Shown one piece after another: positions 1-9,841 of a DNA stretch of 64,000 bases. Numbering within the stretch: the stretch's first letter is position 1; each line of letters starts with the position of its first letter. The notes below the pieces were generated by a model, which saw nothing but the letters and a program-made list of their open reading frames with translations, was not told the origin of the DNA and searched no databases. A program made the translations under genes and the position numbers. The stretch lies in NCBI RefSeq assembly GCF_025460805.1, contig NZ_JAMXFJ010000004.1:209633-273632 (forward strand), written 5' to 3'. Origin of the DNA: Microvirga sesbaniae. GTDB lineage: Bacteria > Pseudomonadota > Alphaproteobacteria > Rhizobiales > Beijerinckiaceae.

Positions 1-573
1 ATCTATACGCCGGACTGCGTGCTCACGCGCCGCATTGATGGCAGTTATACTCTGGCCATCAGCGGAAAGGCGGTGCTGGAGATCACCCCACAGAGCATCC
101 GCTACGCGCGCTCCTTCATGCCCATGTTCGTCAAGCGCCTGAAGGCCGTAGAGATCGGCGTCGGCAAGTCCTTGTTCGAAGGGCCGGAAGCGCTGGGCAG
201 ATGGCGCCTGGACGAACCGTCGCCCTTCGAGCGGATCCGTGTCCTCGACCCCTCACCCAAGTCTCGGGCCATCGCCACAACCCTGGAGCGCGTCAAAAAG
301 CTCGTCCCTGCCCTGGCCAGCGTCGAGGTGGCAGAGAGCTGGGGCGCCTATGTGGACTCCACTCCTGACGCGGTGCCGGTCATCTCCTCCGTGGAAGGGA
401 TCCAAGGCTTTTTCCTCGCTGCAGGGTGTTCGGGCCATGGCTTCGGTATCGGACCGGGGATCGGGCATTTGGCTGCCGACCTGGTCGCCAACGAAACTCC
501 TTGTGTTGATCCCACTCCCTTCCGCCTCTCGCGCCTGTTGGATGGCTCGAAGGTGGAGGTCGGGTCGATCTGA
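1..573 (+). CDS. FAD-dependent oxidoreductase (DAO family), C-terminal part
   Basis: The 5' end lies outside the window; the frame is open from base 1. The visible 190 residues match the C-terminal half of D-amino-acid-oxidase/glycine-oxidase-like flavoproteins. A substrate-domain stretch is followed by PVISSVEGIQGFFLAAG and GCSGHGFGIGPGIG, the family's second FAD-contacting segment. Such enzymes oxidise amines or amino acids to imines and then oxo-acids. It is the first visible gene of a same-strand run with an aminotransferase, aspartase and alanine dehydrogenase, 24 bp upstream of the next gene, so a role in amino-acid breakdown is likely. The substrate cannot be read from this part. Confidence 0.85.
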   Translation: MYTPDCVLTRRIDGSYTLAISGKAVLEITPQSIRYARSFMPMFVKRLKAVEIGVGKSLFEGPEALGRWRLDEPSPFERIRVLDPSPKSRAIATTLERVKKLVPALASVEVAESWGAYVDSTPDAVPVISSVEGIQGFFLAAGCSGHGFGIGPGIGHLAADLVANETPCVDPTPFRLSRLLDGSKVEVGSI

Positions 574-597
574 TTTGCCGCTGCGAAGGAGCAGAGC

Positions 598-1827
598 ATG
601 AGTTTACCCGCCATCGAGCGTCAGGGCACCGGCCAACGGACGACACCGCGGCCGGTTGCCGGCCCCGATGTTGCGGAAGAGGCGTGGCATCGGGTCCGGG
701 CGGCCTATCCGCCCCAGCAGCCGTTGCTGAACCTGAACAATGCAGCCGTCAGCCCGCCGCCACTCGTCGTCCAGCAGGCGGTCATCGACGCCTATCTGCT
801 CATCGGCCAGAATCCCGACGTCAACATGTGGAGCAAGCTGGATGCGGCACTCCCCGACATCAAGAAGCAGCTCGCTGAATTGGTCGACTGTGCGCCGCAT
901 GAAATCGCCCTGAACCGCAATTCGTCGGAGGGCCTGTCCACGGCCATTTTTGGTATACCACTCACGCCTGGCGACCAGGTGCTGTTGTCACCGTGGGATT
1001 ACCCCAGCGTGCGCGCGGGCTGGCTCCAGCGGCAGCAGCGGGACGGCATTGAGGCGGTGACCTGCCGCTTCGATCTTATGGCCAGCGACGACGACATCGT
1101 TGCTGCCTTCGAAGCGGCGATTACGCCGCGCACCCGCGTCATGCAGCTAACCCACATGTTCCACTGGAACGGGCGGGTTTTGCCCGTCAAACAACTGTGC
1201 GCTTTGGCCCGCGCACATGACATCGTCACGGTCGTCGATGGTGCCCAGACCTTCGCGCAAATGCCTGTCAGCTTTCGTGAACTCGGTTGCGATTTCTTCG
1301 TCGCAAGCCTGCACAAGTGGTTGGGCGCACCGGTCGGCAACGGTATGCTGATCGTCAAGGAAGCTCACATCGACCGCACTTGGCCGCTGCTCGCGCCCTT
1401 CGACCAGCCGCCGATTGGGATCGACAAATTCGATCACTGGAACCTCGGCACCTACAATTCAGCGATACAGGCCGGGATCGCGCCGGCGATCCAGCTCCAC
1501 AGAGAGATCGGGGTTCGTACCATTCACGCACGGTTGCAGGAGCTGACCCGCTACTGGATAAGCCTCGCTCACGACATCCCCGGTTTCCGGCTGCATACAC
1601 CGTTGGACACCGATGACCTCGGCGCCGTAAGCCTGTTTTCCATCGACCACGTGGACTCCAAAGCCCTTGAGCGAGAGCTGCGAGAGAAGCACCAGGTTCA
1701 TGTCAAATACCGCGAGGTCGACCACGTGGAGGGGCTCCGCGTCTCGCCTCACGTCTACATGCTGAGAGCTGACCTCGATACTTTCGTGACAGCGCTAAGG
1801 AATGCAGTAAAACACGTCGACCGCTGA
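598..1827 (+). CDS. Class V aminotransferase / cysteine-desulfurase-like PLP enzyme
   Basis: 409 residues. Fold-type I PLP enzyme: VVDGAQTFAQMP holds the aspartate that contacts the PLP ring nitrogen (about residue 214), and SLHKWLGAP holds the Schiff-base lysine (K240). The spacing and the LHKW motif fit the isopenicillin-N-epimerase/desulfurase-like branch of class V. No mobile-loop cysteine motif of true NifS/IscS desulfurases is evident. The start is supported by GGAG a few bases upstream of ATG. The operon suggests it transaminates, epimerises or cleaves an amino acid or its derivative together with the upstream flavoprotein. The exact reaction is unknown. Confidence 0.85.
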   Translation: MSLPAIERQGTGQRTTPRPVAGPDVAEEAWHRVRAAYPPQQPLLNLNNAAVSPPPLVVQQAVIDAYLLIGQNPDVNMWSKLDAALPDIKKQLAELVDCAPHEIALNRNSSEGLSTAIFGIPLTPGDQVLLSPWDYPSVRAGWLQRQQRDGIEAVTCRFDLMASDDDIVAAFEAAITPRTRVMQLTHMFHWNGRVLPVKQLCALARAHDIVTVVDGAQTFAQMPVSFRELGCDFFVASLHKWLGAPVGNGMLIVKEAHIDRTWPLLAPFDQPPIGIDKFDHWNLGTYNSAIQAGIAPAIQLHREIGVRTIHARLQELTRYWISLAHDIPGFRLHTPLDTDDLGAVSLFSIDHVDSKALERELREKHQVHVKYREVDHVEGLRVSPHVYMLRADLDTFVTALRNAVKHVDR

Positions 1828-1860
1828 GGCGAGGCAGACCTGCGGACAATAGGTACGATC

Positions 1861-2742
1861 ATGCTGGACGACACATTTCTCCTTGATGCCTTCACCGTAC
1901 AACTCCGCGACATCATGGATGCGGATCTCGATGCGCTCCATGTGCTGTCCTTGAGCGTCGGCTGGCCCCATCGGCCCGAGGACTGGGAGTTGCTGCGCGA
2001 GGTGGGACAAGGCGTCGTGGCGCTAGACCCTATCGGCCGGGTGTATGGGTCGGCCATGTGGTTCCCGTTCGGCGATGATTTCGCCACTGTCGGCATGGTT
2101 ATCACCCCGCCTCGGTTACAGGCCAACGGCGGCGGACTATGGCTGATGCGCCATGTCCTGGCACGCACCCAAGGACGCTCGATCGGCCTTCACGCCACGC
2201 AGGCCGCGCACCGGCTTTATCTGTCGCTCGGCTTTGTGGACGAAAGGATCGTCCACCAGTGCCAGGGGGAGGCGATGATGCCCCCAGACGTGGCGCCTCC
2301 CACCAATGCCGAGGTGAGAGATCTGCAACCTTCCGACTTTGCCGCTCTCTGCGAGCTGGACCGGCGGGCCAGGGGCGCCGACCGGGCTAACCTCCTTGCT
2401 TCGTTGGTGACGCGGTCACGCGGCACCGTGCTCTTCCGCGAAGGAAACCTGGAGGCGGTCGCGCTATGCCGCCCCTTCGGACGCGGATCCGTGGTGGGAC
2501 CGGTCATCGCGGCGACGGATGAGGACGCGATCGCGGCGGTTCGTCCTCTGGTGGCGGCTCACGCGGGAACCTTCCTGCGCATCGACACGGGACACACGGA
2601 AGGCGAATTTGCCCACTTTGTCTCTCAATGCGGCCTACCGGTCTACGACAGCGTGACCCAAATGTCGCTTGGGCGCCCATGGACACCTCCGGCGGCGCGG
2701 GCACCCGCTGTCTATGCCCTGGCGAGCCATACCACTGGCTGA
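1861..2742 (+). CDS. GNAT family N-acetyltransferase (two-domain)
   Basis: 293 residues. The first half (to about 140) is a GNAT domain: the central part includes WFPFGDDFATVGMVITPP followed by a stretch typical of the acetyl-CoA pyrophosphate loop region. The second half resembles the C-terminal domain of YitH/HolE-type acetyltransferases, with FRIDTGHTEG-like and SLGRPW-like elements near the end. It sits 33 bp after the aminotransferase and 27 bp before aspA, so it is probably co-transcribed. It may acetylate the amino compound handled by the operon or remove a toxic intermediate; that is inference. The ribosome binding site is weak, so translation may be coupled. Confidence 0.8.
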   Translation: MLDDTFLLDAFTVQLRDIMDADLDALHVLSLSVGWPHRPEDWELLREVGQGVVALDPIGRVYGSAMWFPFGDDFATVGMVITPPRLQANGGGLWLMRHVLARTQGRSIGLHATQAAHRLYLSLGFVDERIVHQCQGEAMMPPDVAPPTNAEVRDLQPSDFAALCELDRRARGADRANLLASLVTRSRGTVLFREGNLEAVALCRPFGRGSVVGPVIAATDEDAIAAVRPLVAAHAGTFLRIDTGHTEGEFAHFVSQCGLPVYDSVTQMSLGRPWTPPAARAPAVYALASHTTG

Positions 2743-2769
2743 ACGACGAAAAATCTCGGAGATCCTGTG

Positions 2770-4221
<1,452 letters not shown>

Positions 4222-4233
4222 AGGAAAACAGCC

Positions 4234-5343
4234 ATGCTCGTCGGCGTTCCGAAGGAAATCAAAGCTCACGAATACCGTGTCGGGCTCACCCCCAGCGCAG
4301 TGCGGGAATATGTGGCACACGGGCATAACGTGTTGGTGGAGACCGACGCGGGCGCCGGTATCGGCGCCAGCGACGATGCTTATCGCACGGCGGGAGCGGA
4401 AATCGCAGCAGACGCGGCGGAAGTGTTTGCCAAGTCTACGATGATCATCAAGGTCAAGGAGCCGCAGCCGTCCGAATGGGTGCAGCTGCGCGAGGGGCAG
4501 ACTCTTTTCACTTACCTGCATCTCGCGCCTGATCCGGAGCAAACCAAAGGCCTGCTCGCCTCCGGCTGCACGGCAGTGGCCTATGAAACGGTGGTAGACG
4601 CGAAGGGTGGCTTGCCGCTCCTCGCTCCCATGAGCGAGGTGGCCGGCCGGCTCTCCATCGAAGCAGCGGCACTGGCACTACGGCGCTACAATGGCGGGCG
4701 CGGGCTCCTTCTGGGCGGTGTGCCGGGGGTACCGCCGGCCCGCGTGCTGGTGCTGGGCGGTGGCGTGGTGGGGACTCAGGCCGCGCGTATGGCAGTGGGG
4801 CTGGGTGCCGAAGTAACTATTCTCGATCGCGCCATTCCCCGGCTGCGCCAGCTCGATGATCTGTTCGCAGGGCGCGTGCGCACGCGATATTCCACCCTGG
4901 CAGCTATCGAAGAGGAGATTGCGGGGGCAGACGTGGTGATTGGGGCGGTTCTCGTGCCCGGTGCCAGCGCACCGAAATTGGTGAGCCGAGCCATGCTTTC
5001 ACGCATGAAGCCGCGCGCGGTGCTCGTGGACGTCGCGATCGATCAGGGCGGCTGCTTCGAGACCTCCCGCCCCACGACTCACGAGAGTCCCACCTTCGAG
5101 GTGGATGGGGTGATTCATTACTGCGTCGCCAACATGCCTGGCGCAGTGCCTGTGACGTCGAGCGAAGCGTTGAACAACGCCACGCTGCCTTACGGCCTCG
5201 CGCTGGCGGATCGGGGCTTCGAGGCAGTGTTTGAGACGCCTGGGCTCCTGGAGGGGCTCAATGTGCATGCCGGACAGCTCACCTACAAAGCCGTCGCGGA
5301 GAGCCTCGGCCTTCCCTGGACCGATCTAAGGAGCCTGCGCTGA
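4234..5343 (+). CDS. ald: Alanine dehydrogenase
   Basis: 369 residues, standard Ald length. It begins MLVGVPKEIKAHEYRVGLTP with the substrate arginine, then KVKEP with the substrate lysine, LHLAPD with the catalytic histidine, a Rossmann glycine loop LGGGVVGTQAA, and NMPGAVP. It catalyses NAD-dependent oxidative deamination of L-alanine to pyruvate and ammonia, and the reverse. The start has a good AAGGA upstream. Last gene of the operon; the next 300 bases are non-coding and the next gene is of foreign character. Confidence 0.95.
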   Translation: MLVGVPKEIKAHEYRVGLTPSAVREYVAHGHNVLVETDAGAGIGASDDAYRTAGAEIAADAAEVFAKSTMIIKVKEPQPSEWVQLREGQTLFTYLHLAPDPEQTKGLLASGCTAVAYETVVDAKGGLPLLAPMSEVAGRLSIEAAALALRRYNGGRGLLLGGVPGVPPARVLVLGGGVVGTQAARMAVGLGAEVTILDRAIPRLRQLDDLFAGRVRTRYSTLAAIEEEIAGADVVIGAVLVPGASAPKLVSRAMLSRMKPRAVLVDVAIDQGGCFETSRPTTHESPTFEVDGVIHYCVANMPGAVPVTSSEALNNATLPYGLALADRGFEAVFETPGLLEGLNVHAGQLTYKAVAESLGLPWTDLRSLR

Positions 5344-5642
5344 TGGCGGCTGCATTGCAAACCCGGGATCGGAACAAGCGCTGATCACGTTGACACACCA
5401 GGGCAAGGTTTGCCGATCTAGGAGAAGAGGGTGTGGTCGCAACCGCACGAACGAGCCCAGGCTCCGGACCGAACGGAATAACTTCCGCGAAACCTGCCTC
5501 GTAAACCCTGCTCTGACGAATGGGTGGACATCATGTCCAACTCCCTTGACCCATTCGTCCCGAGATCTGATCGAGAGCAGTTCATTCTTGACCGGCGTGA
5601 GCCGGCAGGTCAGCCGCAGTTAATCGAGCAGTTTTACGAGCA
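5344..5642. other. Intergenic stretch before the TniQ gene, possible decayed element end
   Basis: No gene is clearly supported. A 64-codon frame at 5524-5718 (begins MDIMSNSLDPFVPRSD) overlaps the TniQ start and could be a small leader gene or the remains of a transposition gene. TTCCGCGAAACC at 5483-5494 resembles, with one extra base, the inward-read right-end repeat found after the TniQ gene, and might be a damaged left end. This is weak evidence. Confidence 0.3.
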
Positions 5643-8039
5643 ATGGAACTTAAGCGAGCACCTCTGCGGGTTCGCCCTATCAAGGGTGAGCCTGCCTACA
5701 GCTTGTTCGGTCGTCTAACAGCACGAAACCATTACGACAGCTGTCGTGCGTTCGCCAGAGATCATGGCTTGAAATACAACAAAGGCATTCTCTACGGCAG
5801 GATGCTTGATGATTTATCGGTTGTATCAGGAGTTGATGTAGCAACATTGCGGGATGCGACCGTTGTTTATCAACACAGCAAGATTCAAATTTGTGGACAA
5901 GAGCTTGATGCAAAGGATTGGTCATCCTCCAAGAGGCGCATCTGTCCTGATTGTCTGGGCCAAGACTTTCGCTCAGCCTCAAAGAGCCGAGGGCCGATCA
6001 CACTGCAACCGCATCGGAGAACTTGGTGGGACGTCACTATAGTTGAACATTGCCCAATTCACCTCGTGAAGCTTTTAGGTGATTGTCCCCGCTGCACGAA
6101 GCCACTCTCATATGATGCTCCTCTGCCTTGGCAGTGTACATGTGGCTTCGATCTTTCGAGACACAGGACCCCACGAATGAAGGCAGATGACTGTGTGTCT
6201 GATCGCTATATTGTTGGGCGTCTTGGGGGGTGCGCTCCGTTACCCGTGTTCGCATTGGATAGGCTGCCACTATATGCGGCGGCGTCGGCTCTGCAGCAGA
6301 TTGGAAGAGCCGCTTTGTATGGAAGAGAATACTATGCCGTTAGTTCGGCAAAACATGGTGGCGTTGAAGTCCGCAAAACTGGTTTGAGGATACTTAGATC
6401 ATGGCCTGGGGCTTTCGACGATCTTCTCGATAAACTTGTGGCACAGCGAGATGTCTCAAAGCGGGGGGCAAGAGTTGCAATGACCGCAATGTATGGCGAT
6501 CTGTATCGCTGGCTCTACGCAAGCCAAATTCCTGAATTCGATCTTTTTCGCAATGCTTTTAAAAGTCATGCAGCACAAAGGGTAACTTGGAACAATTCTT
6601 TGACGGCTTTTGGAGGCACGCTAGAGACCCACACCACTACACTTGGAACAATTATAGACCATTGTGGCTCACCCTTTGTGAAAACGTATCTCTTCGCAAT
6701 GCATCTCGGCTACATAGATGCGAGCCAACCAATTATGAGAGCTCATCCAGTTCCGAGGAGTGCGTTGGACAAAATCCAAGCAATGCTTCAAGACGAAATT
6801 TATAGACTGGATGCAGCAAGTTATCTCGGCATAGACACCTATAGGCTGAAGAAGCTGTGCGACCGTCGTATGATTGAAGTAATCTCGTTAAAGGCCCAAG
6901 GCAGTAGGTTGAATGTACTTTTGCGGTCAAATTTAGATGGGTTTTTGGATAAACTTTCCAGAGACGCCCCTGATGTCGAGGAACCTCCGGAAGCCGCAAA
7001 AACAATCCTTAAGGCGGCAAAAAAATTAAACCTAGATTCTCTCGAACTTATTCAATTGATTTTTGATGGCAAAATTCAAGTTATCGCTAGACAACGTTCG
7101 CTCCGAGGACTTTTATCGCTGTTTGTCGATTTAGAGGATGTTCTTAAATTACGGCAGGCCGCCCCAAATCTTTACACTTTGAAGCATGCGGCGAAACAAT
7201 TCGGGCAAACCTACGATGCCATGCAACTGCTAACCAGTGAGGGAGCGATCCCAAGCATTCCTAATCCTAGTACGAGACAACACAGTCGCCTTGTGACACG
7301 TGAGGATTGCCAAAAGTTTTTCCAGGAGTACGCCTCTGTGGGGGAACTCGCAGCACGTTCCGGACAGTCGCCAAACACATTAGTCCGGGTTCTTACCCAG
7401 ATGGCCGTTGAACCACGTTCAATCGGTAGTCGCAGCAAACTATTTTATGCCCGCTCATCCGCAGAAATCGCGCTATCGAAGTGGGACTGGACTGTTGATC
7501 TGCAAGCTCGAAGGCTGAAGTCTCAGAGGCTAAAAGCAGAAGAGAGATTAAGAGCTAAATCTCACTTAGATCGGATTGAAATCCCGAGCAAAATTCGCTT
7601 GATGAGCCGGGACCAAGCGAAAATTTTCTTACAATCTCATTTCCAGTATAGATTTGTACATATTCCGTGCGCCGACACTGGGGGCCTGCAGATCAAAGCG
7701 ATACTGAAGTCCAAAGATGGGATACACAGGGTCGCCTATGAAGTATTCATGAACTCCAGGCTGCTCCCTTCCGAAAGAGCCATCCAACTTCTGTACCTGA
7801 TCCATGCATCTGCGGGAAAGATGAGCATTCGGCAAATGCTCGGCACCGTAGGTGGATGTCAAAAGGCAGCCAGCGCGCTTTACCGTTACATTTTGAACGA
7901 TGTTGGCCTTGAAGCTGCAAGCAACATCATTGCCTCGATTATAGTTGATCCCACGGTATTGCCCACTGCTGGCGATCCAATGATAGAACCCCAGGAAACG
8001 ACACGTGCGGCTTGTTTGTGGTCAAGTGAGCCGCAATAG
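5643..8039 (+). CDS. tniQ: TniQ-family transposition target-selection protein, large orphan
   Basis: 798 residues. The N-terminus (RVRPIKGEPAYSLFGRLTARN) and the zinc-binding layout (ICPDCLG about residue 100, EHCPIHL about 136, DCPRC about 148, CTCGFDL about 167) are characteristic of TniQ/TnsD proteins, which direct Tn7- and Tn5053-like transposons to targets. The remaining ~600 residues hold several helix-turn-helix-like segments (about 395-430, 510-530 and 575-600). It is longer than ordinary TniQ (about 400). No transposase or AAA+ partner is next to it, so it is an orphan. The gene is visibly richer in A/T and uses rarer codons than its neighbours, a sign of transfer. No strong ribosome binding site is seen. 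Confidence 0.75.
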   Translation: MELKRAPLRVRPIKGEPAYSLFGRLTARNHYDSCRAFARDHGLKYNKGILYGRMLDDLSVVSGVDVATLRDATVVYQHSKIQICGQELDAKDWSSSKRRICPDCLGQDFRSASKSRGPITLQPHRRTWWDVTIVEHCPIHLVKLLGDCPRCTKPLSYDAPLPWQCTCGFDLSRHRTPRMKADDCVSDRYIVGRLGGCAPLPVFALDRLPLYAAASALQQIGRAALYGREYYAVSSAKHGGVEVRKTGLRILRSWPGAFDDLLDKLVAQRDVSKRGARVAMTAMYGDLYRWLYASQIPEFDLFRNAFKSHAAQRVTWNNSLTAFGGTLETHTTTLGTIIDHCGSPFVKTYLFAMHLGYIDASQPIMRAHPVPRSALDKIQAMLQDEIYRLDAASYLGIDTYRLKKLCDRRMIEVISLKAQGSRLNVLLRSNLDGFLDKLSRDAPDVEEPPEAAKTILKAAKKLNLDSLELIQLIFDGKIQVIARQRSLRGLLSLFVDLEDVLKLRQAAPNLYTLKHAAKQFGQTYDAMQLLTSEGAIPSIPNPSTRQHSRLVTREDCQKFFQEYASVGELAARSGQSPNTLVRVLTQMAVEPRSIGSRSKLFYARSSAEIALSKWDWTVDLQARRLKSQRLKAEERLRAKSHLDRIEIPSKIRLMSRDQAKIFLQSHFQYRFVHIPCADTGGLQIKAILKSKDGIHRVAYEVFMNSRLLPSERAIQLLYLIHASAGKMSIRQMLGTVGGCQKAASALYRYILNDVGLEAASNIIASIIVDPTVLPTAGDPMIEPQETTRAACLWSSEPQ

Positions 8040-8168
8040 CTCAGAGCTGGCAGCAAATCACGCCGAGGGATTTGCTGAGGTTGTGGCGTTCTCGAGTACT
8101 AAGAGCCATAATGAGGCCTCGGTATCGAAGTCTATGCAATTGGTTCCAATTGGGACCTAAAGTCAGTC

Positions 8169-8263
8169 TAAATGGTTTCCGATGCAGCATAAATGGTTTC
8201 CGAAAGATCGCTCATTTGGCTAAAAATAAGGAAAGTGCAAAAGCCTAATTGGTTTCCGGAACA
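8169..8263. repeat. Transposon-end-like direct repeats (right end)
   Basis: Three direct copies of TAAwTGGTTTCCG occur: 8169-8181, 8190-8202 (21 bp apart) and 8246-8258. The last is followed by GAACA, so read inward from 8263 the sequence starts TGTTCCGGAAACC. A terminal TGT plus repeated internal sites is typical of Tn7/Tn5053-family and IS21-family ends. A related palindrome, CAATTGGTTCCAATTG, lies at 8137-8152. Together with the upstream TniQ gene this marks the right edge of a mobile element or its remnant. Confidence 0.6.
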
Positions 8264-8403
8264 TGTTGTCCCCGGGTACTGAAGTCTGACTCTAACCCGG
8301 GGGTATCATGACTCGAGTCGGCGAGAAGCCTGACTCTTCGGCCCGTACAGCCTTAGGTTGTGCATGGACTGGCAAGACCAGGCGCATCCGCCAAGGATTG
8401 GAC

Positions 8404-8437
8404 ATGGCCCGCCTTCCTGACGGAGGCGGGCCATTTT
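8404..8437 (+). terminator. Rho-independent terminator
   Basis: Perfect 11-bp stem ATGGCCCGCCT (8404-8414) with AGGCGGGCCAT (8424-8434), 9-nt loop, followed by TTTT on the plus strand only. It would stop transcription coming out of the TniQ element before the convergent minus-strand genes. Confidence 0.75.
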
Positions 8438-8650
8438 CCGTCCAGGGGCACCGGCCGTGCCGATCCCGGCATCGAGTCCTGCGGCGGATGCGGGTCGCTC
8501 GCCACGCACCGTGCTCACGAATCCTGCGGTTCCGCGGCGTCGAACCGCCGGAATCGGCACTTCCGTGCGTCGGGCACCAGGTCCCAACGCCAGTTCACGT
8601 AACCCTTTCCGAACTCCCATTGAAGGGATTCATAGGTGTAGACAGAAGGT

Positions 8651-9073
8651 TCATCCTGCCGCTTCTCCCTTCCGGTCGGGAAGCCGGGCGGCGAAGACTT
8701 CTTTGGCCGCAAACAGCCCGTTGAGCGCCGCAGGAAAGCCGGCATAAACCGCCATCTGTATGATGGTTTCGGTGATCTCCTCCTTCGTCAGCCCGACATT
8801 CAGCCCCGCCTCGATATGGACTTTCAGTTGCGGGGTCGCGTTTCCCATCGCGGTCAGCGCCGCGATGGTCGCGATCTCACGGGCGCGCAGATCGAGCCCG
8901 GGGCGGCTGTAAATATCGCCAAACGAGAACTCGAACACGTAGTTGGCGAAGTCGGGGGCAATGTCAGCCAGGGCGGCAATGACCTTGTGGCCGGCTTCGC
9001 CGTCGATTTCAGCGAGCGCCCGCTTGCCGCGTTCCAGCCGGCTTTCGCGGGCGTTCGGGGATTGGTGCGTCAT
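8651..9073 (-). CDS. Carboxymuconolactone decarboxylase family protein
   Basis: 140 residues, all-helical CMD fold: LDLRAREIATIAALTAMGNATPQLKVH and the following GLTKEEITETIIQMAVYAGFPAA are the family's two conserved helices. There is no cysteine at all, so it is not an AhpD-type peroxidase with a CxxC pair; it fits the gamma-CMD-like branch of unknown substrate. Its 5' end overlaps the MerR gene by 65 bp, so the two are translated from one message. It is probably the effector gene of the MerR regulator. Confidence 0.85.
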   Translation of the reverse strand: MTHQSPNARESRLERGKRALAEIDGEAGHKVIAALADIAPDFANYVFEFSFGDIYSRPGLDLRAREIATIAALTAMGNATPQLKVHIEAGLNVGLTKEEITETIIQMAVYAGFPAALNGLFAAKEVFAARLPDRKGEAAG

Positions 9074-9437
9074 AGTCCTTCATCCTCTGTTCCTTGCCGG
9101 CATATCCGGCGATCTTGGTGTCGAGGACGAGAAGGCAGGCTTGCAGTTTGGCCACATGCGCACGGACACGCTCACGGTGCTGTTCGAGCAACGCGCTGCG
9201 CTCCGCTTCCGTGTCGACGCCGCGCTCCCGCAAGGCCGCGTAACGCAGCATTTCCCGTATAGGCATCCCGGTCGTCTTGAGACGATCGAGAAATTCTATC
9301 CAGGTCAGGATTGATGCGTCGTAGTCACGTTGGCCCGATCGGTCCCTGTCAGCATGGGGCAACAGCCCGATCCGCTCATAGTAACGGATCGTGTGGGCAG
9401 ACAGTCCCGAACGCTTCGCCAACTCGCCAATCTTCAT
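9009..9437 (-). CDS. MerR family transcriptional regulator
   Basis: 142 residues from ATG at 9437 (MKIGELAKRSG), preferred to an ATG 27 bp upstream because AAGGG is correctly spaced. N-terminal winged helix with SAHTIRYYERIGLLPHADR (recognition helix and wing), then a coiled-coil dimerisation helix ALLEQHRERVRAHVAKLQ. It lacks the paired C-terminal cysteines of metal-sensing MerR proteins. It probably controls itself and the overlapping CMD gene from the 19-bp-spacer promoter directly upstream. Confidence 0.9.
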   Translation of the reverse strand: MKIGELAKRSGLSAHTIRYYERIGLLPHADRDRSGQRDYDASILTWIEFLDRLKTTGMPIREMLRYAALRERGVDTEAERSALLEQHRERVRAHVAKLQACLLVLDTKIAGYAGKEQRMKDYDAPIPERPRKPAGTRQAGAR

Positions 9438-9467
9438 CAACGCCCTTCTTTCGTCACGACGCACGGA

Positions 9468-9498
9468 AAGCTACGGGTTAGAGTACGCTCTAAGTCAA
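9468..9498 (-). promoter_or_regulatory. MerR-type promoter with 19-bp spacer and palindromic operator
   Basis: On the minus strand, -35 TTGACT (9493-9498) and -10 TAGCTT (9468-9473) are separated by 19 bp. Between them lies the perfect palindrome TTAGAGTACGCTCTAA (9478-9493). An over-long spacer with the operator inside is the hallmark of promoters that MerR proteins activate by DNA untwisting. It lies about 31 bp upstream of the MerR start codon. Confidence 0.8.
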
Positions 9499-9589
9499 GA
9501 GGCCTTGTCCCCTTGTCGTGTCGCGGACATGCCAAGTTTCGCGACGACATCGGCGCCGCTGCTTTCTGAGCGAAAACTTATCGCAAATG

Positions 9590-9745
9590 TCAGGTGAAAG
9601 AGTCGGCCCTACGCGACGATTCGGTAAAGTCGGTGGCCGCCTCATCCTGCTCCTTCAAGGGAAGGCGGCAGATCTCGTACCACCTGCCGAGGGAGCGGTT
9701 CAGGTCGAGCGAGGAGAAAGCGGTTACCTTGAGGGCATCGCTCAT
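9590..9745 (-). pseudogene. Truncated lipocalin (Blc-like) N-terminal fragment
   Basis: A 51-codon frame starting ATG at 9745 with GGAG upstream. It contains SLDLNRSLGRWYEICRLPLK, the first signature of bacterial lipocalins (GxWYEI). The frame stops after DFTESSRRADSFT, where the beta-barrel should continue for about 120 more residues, so this is a remnant. The intact protein would bind lipids at the outer membrane. Confidence 0.6.
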
Positions 9746-9841
9746 GCAGGTCTCCATCGCCTGTGCCGTTTCTGCACAGAGCAGTAACTGCGCTGGGGTG
9801 GCTCTTGACGGCCAGGCGGCCCGCGGTGGCTGTGGCCGAAC

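Larger units (their letters stand above)
8040..8650. other. Long gene-poor stretch after tniQ
   Basis: Holds the element-end repeats, an inverted repeat CCCCGGGT/ACCCGGGG (8270-8277 with 8295-8302) just outside the presumed end, and a strong terminator at 8404-8437. The part from 8440 to 8650 has no convincing complete gene. A minus-strand frame ending at 8515 reads YTYESLQWEFGKGYVNWRWD and looks protein-like but has no start of its own. Confidence 0.4.

Noticed and set aside
6451-6488. TGTCTCAAAG inside tniQ as another copy of the 38-bp operator
   Set aside because: Only the first nine bases fit; the GTCAAG end is lacking and it lies within a coding region.
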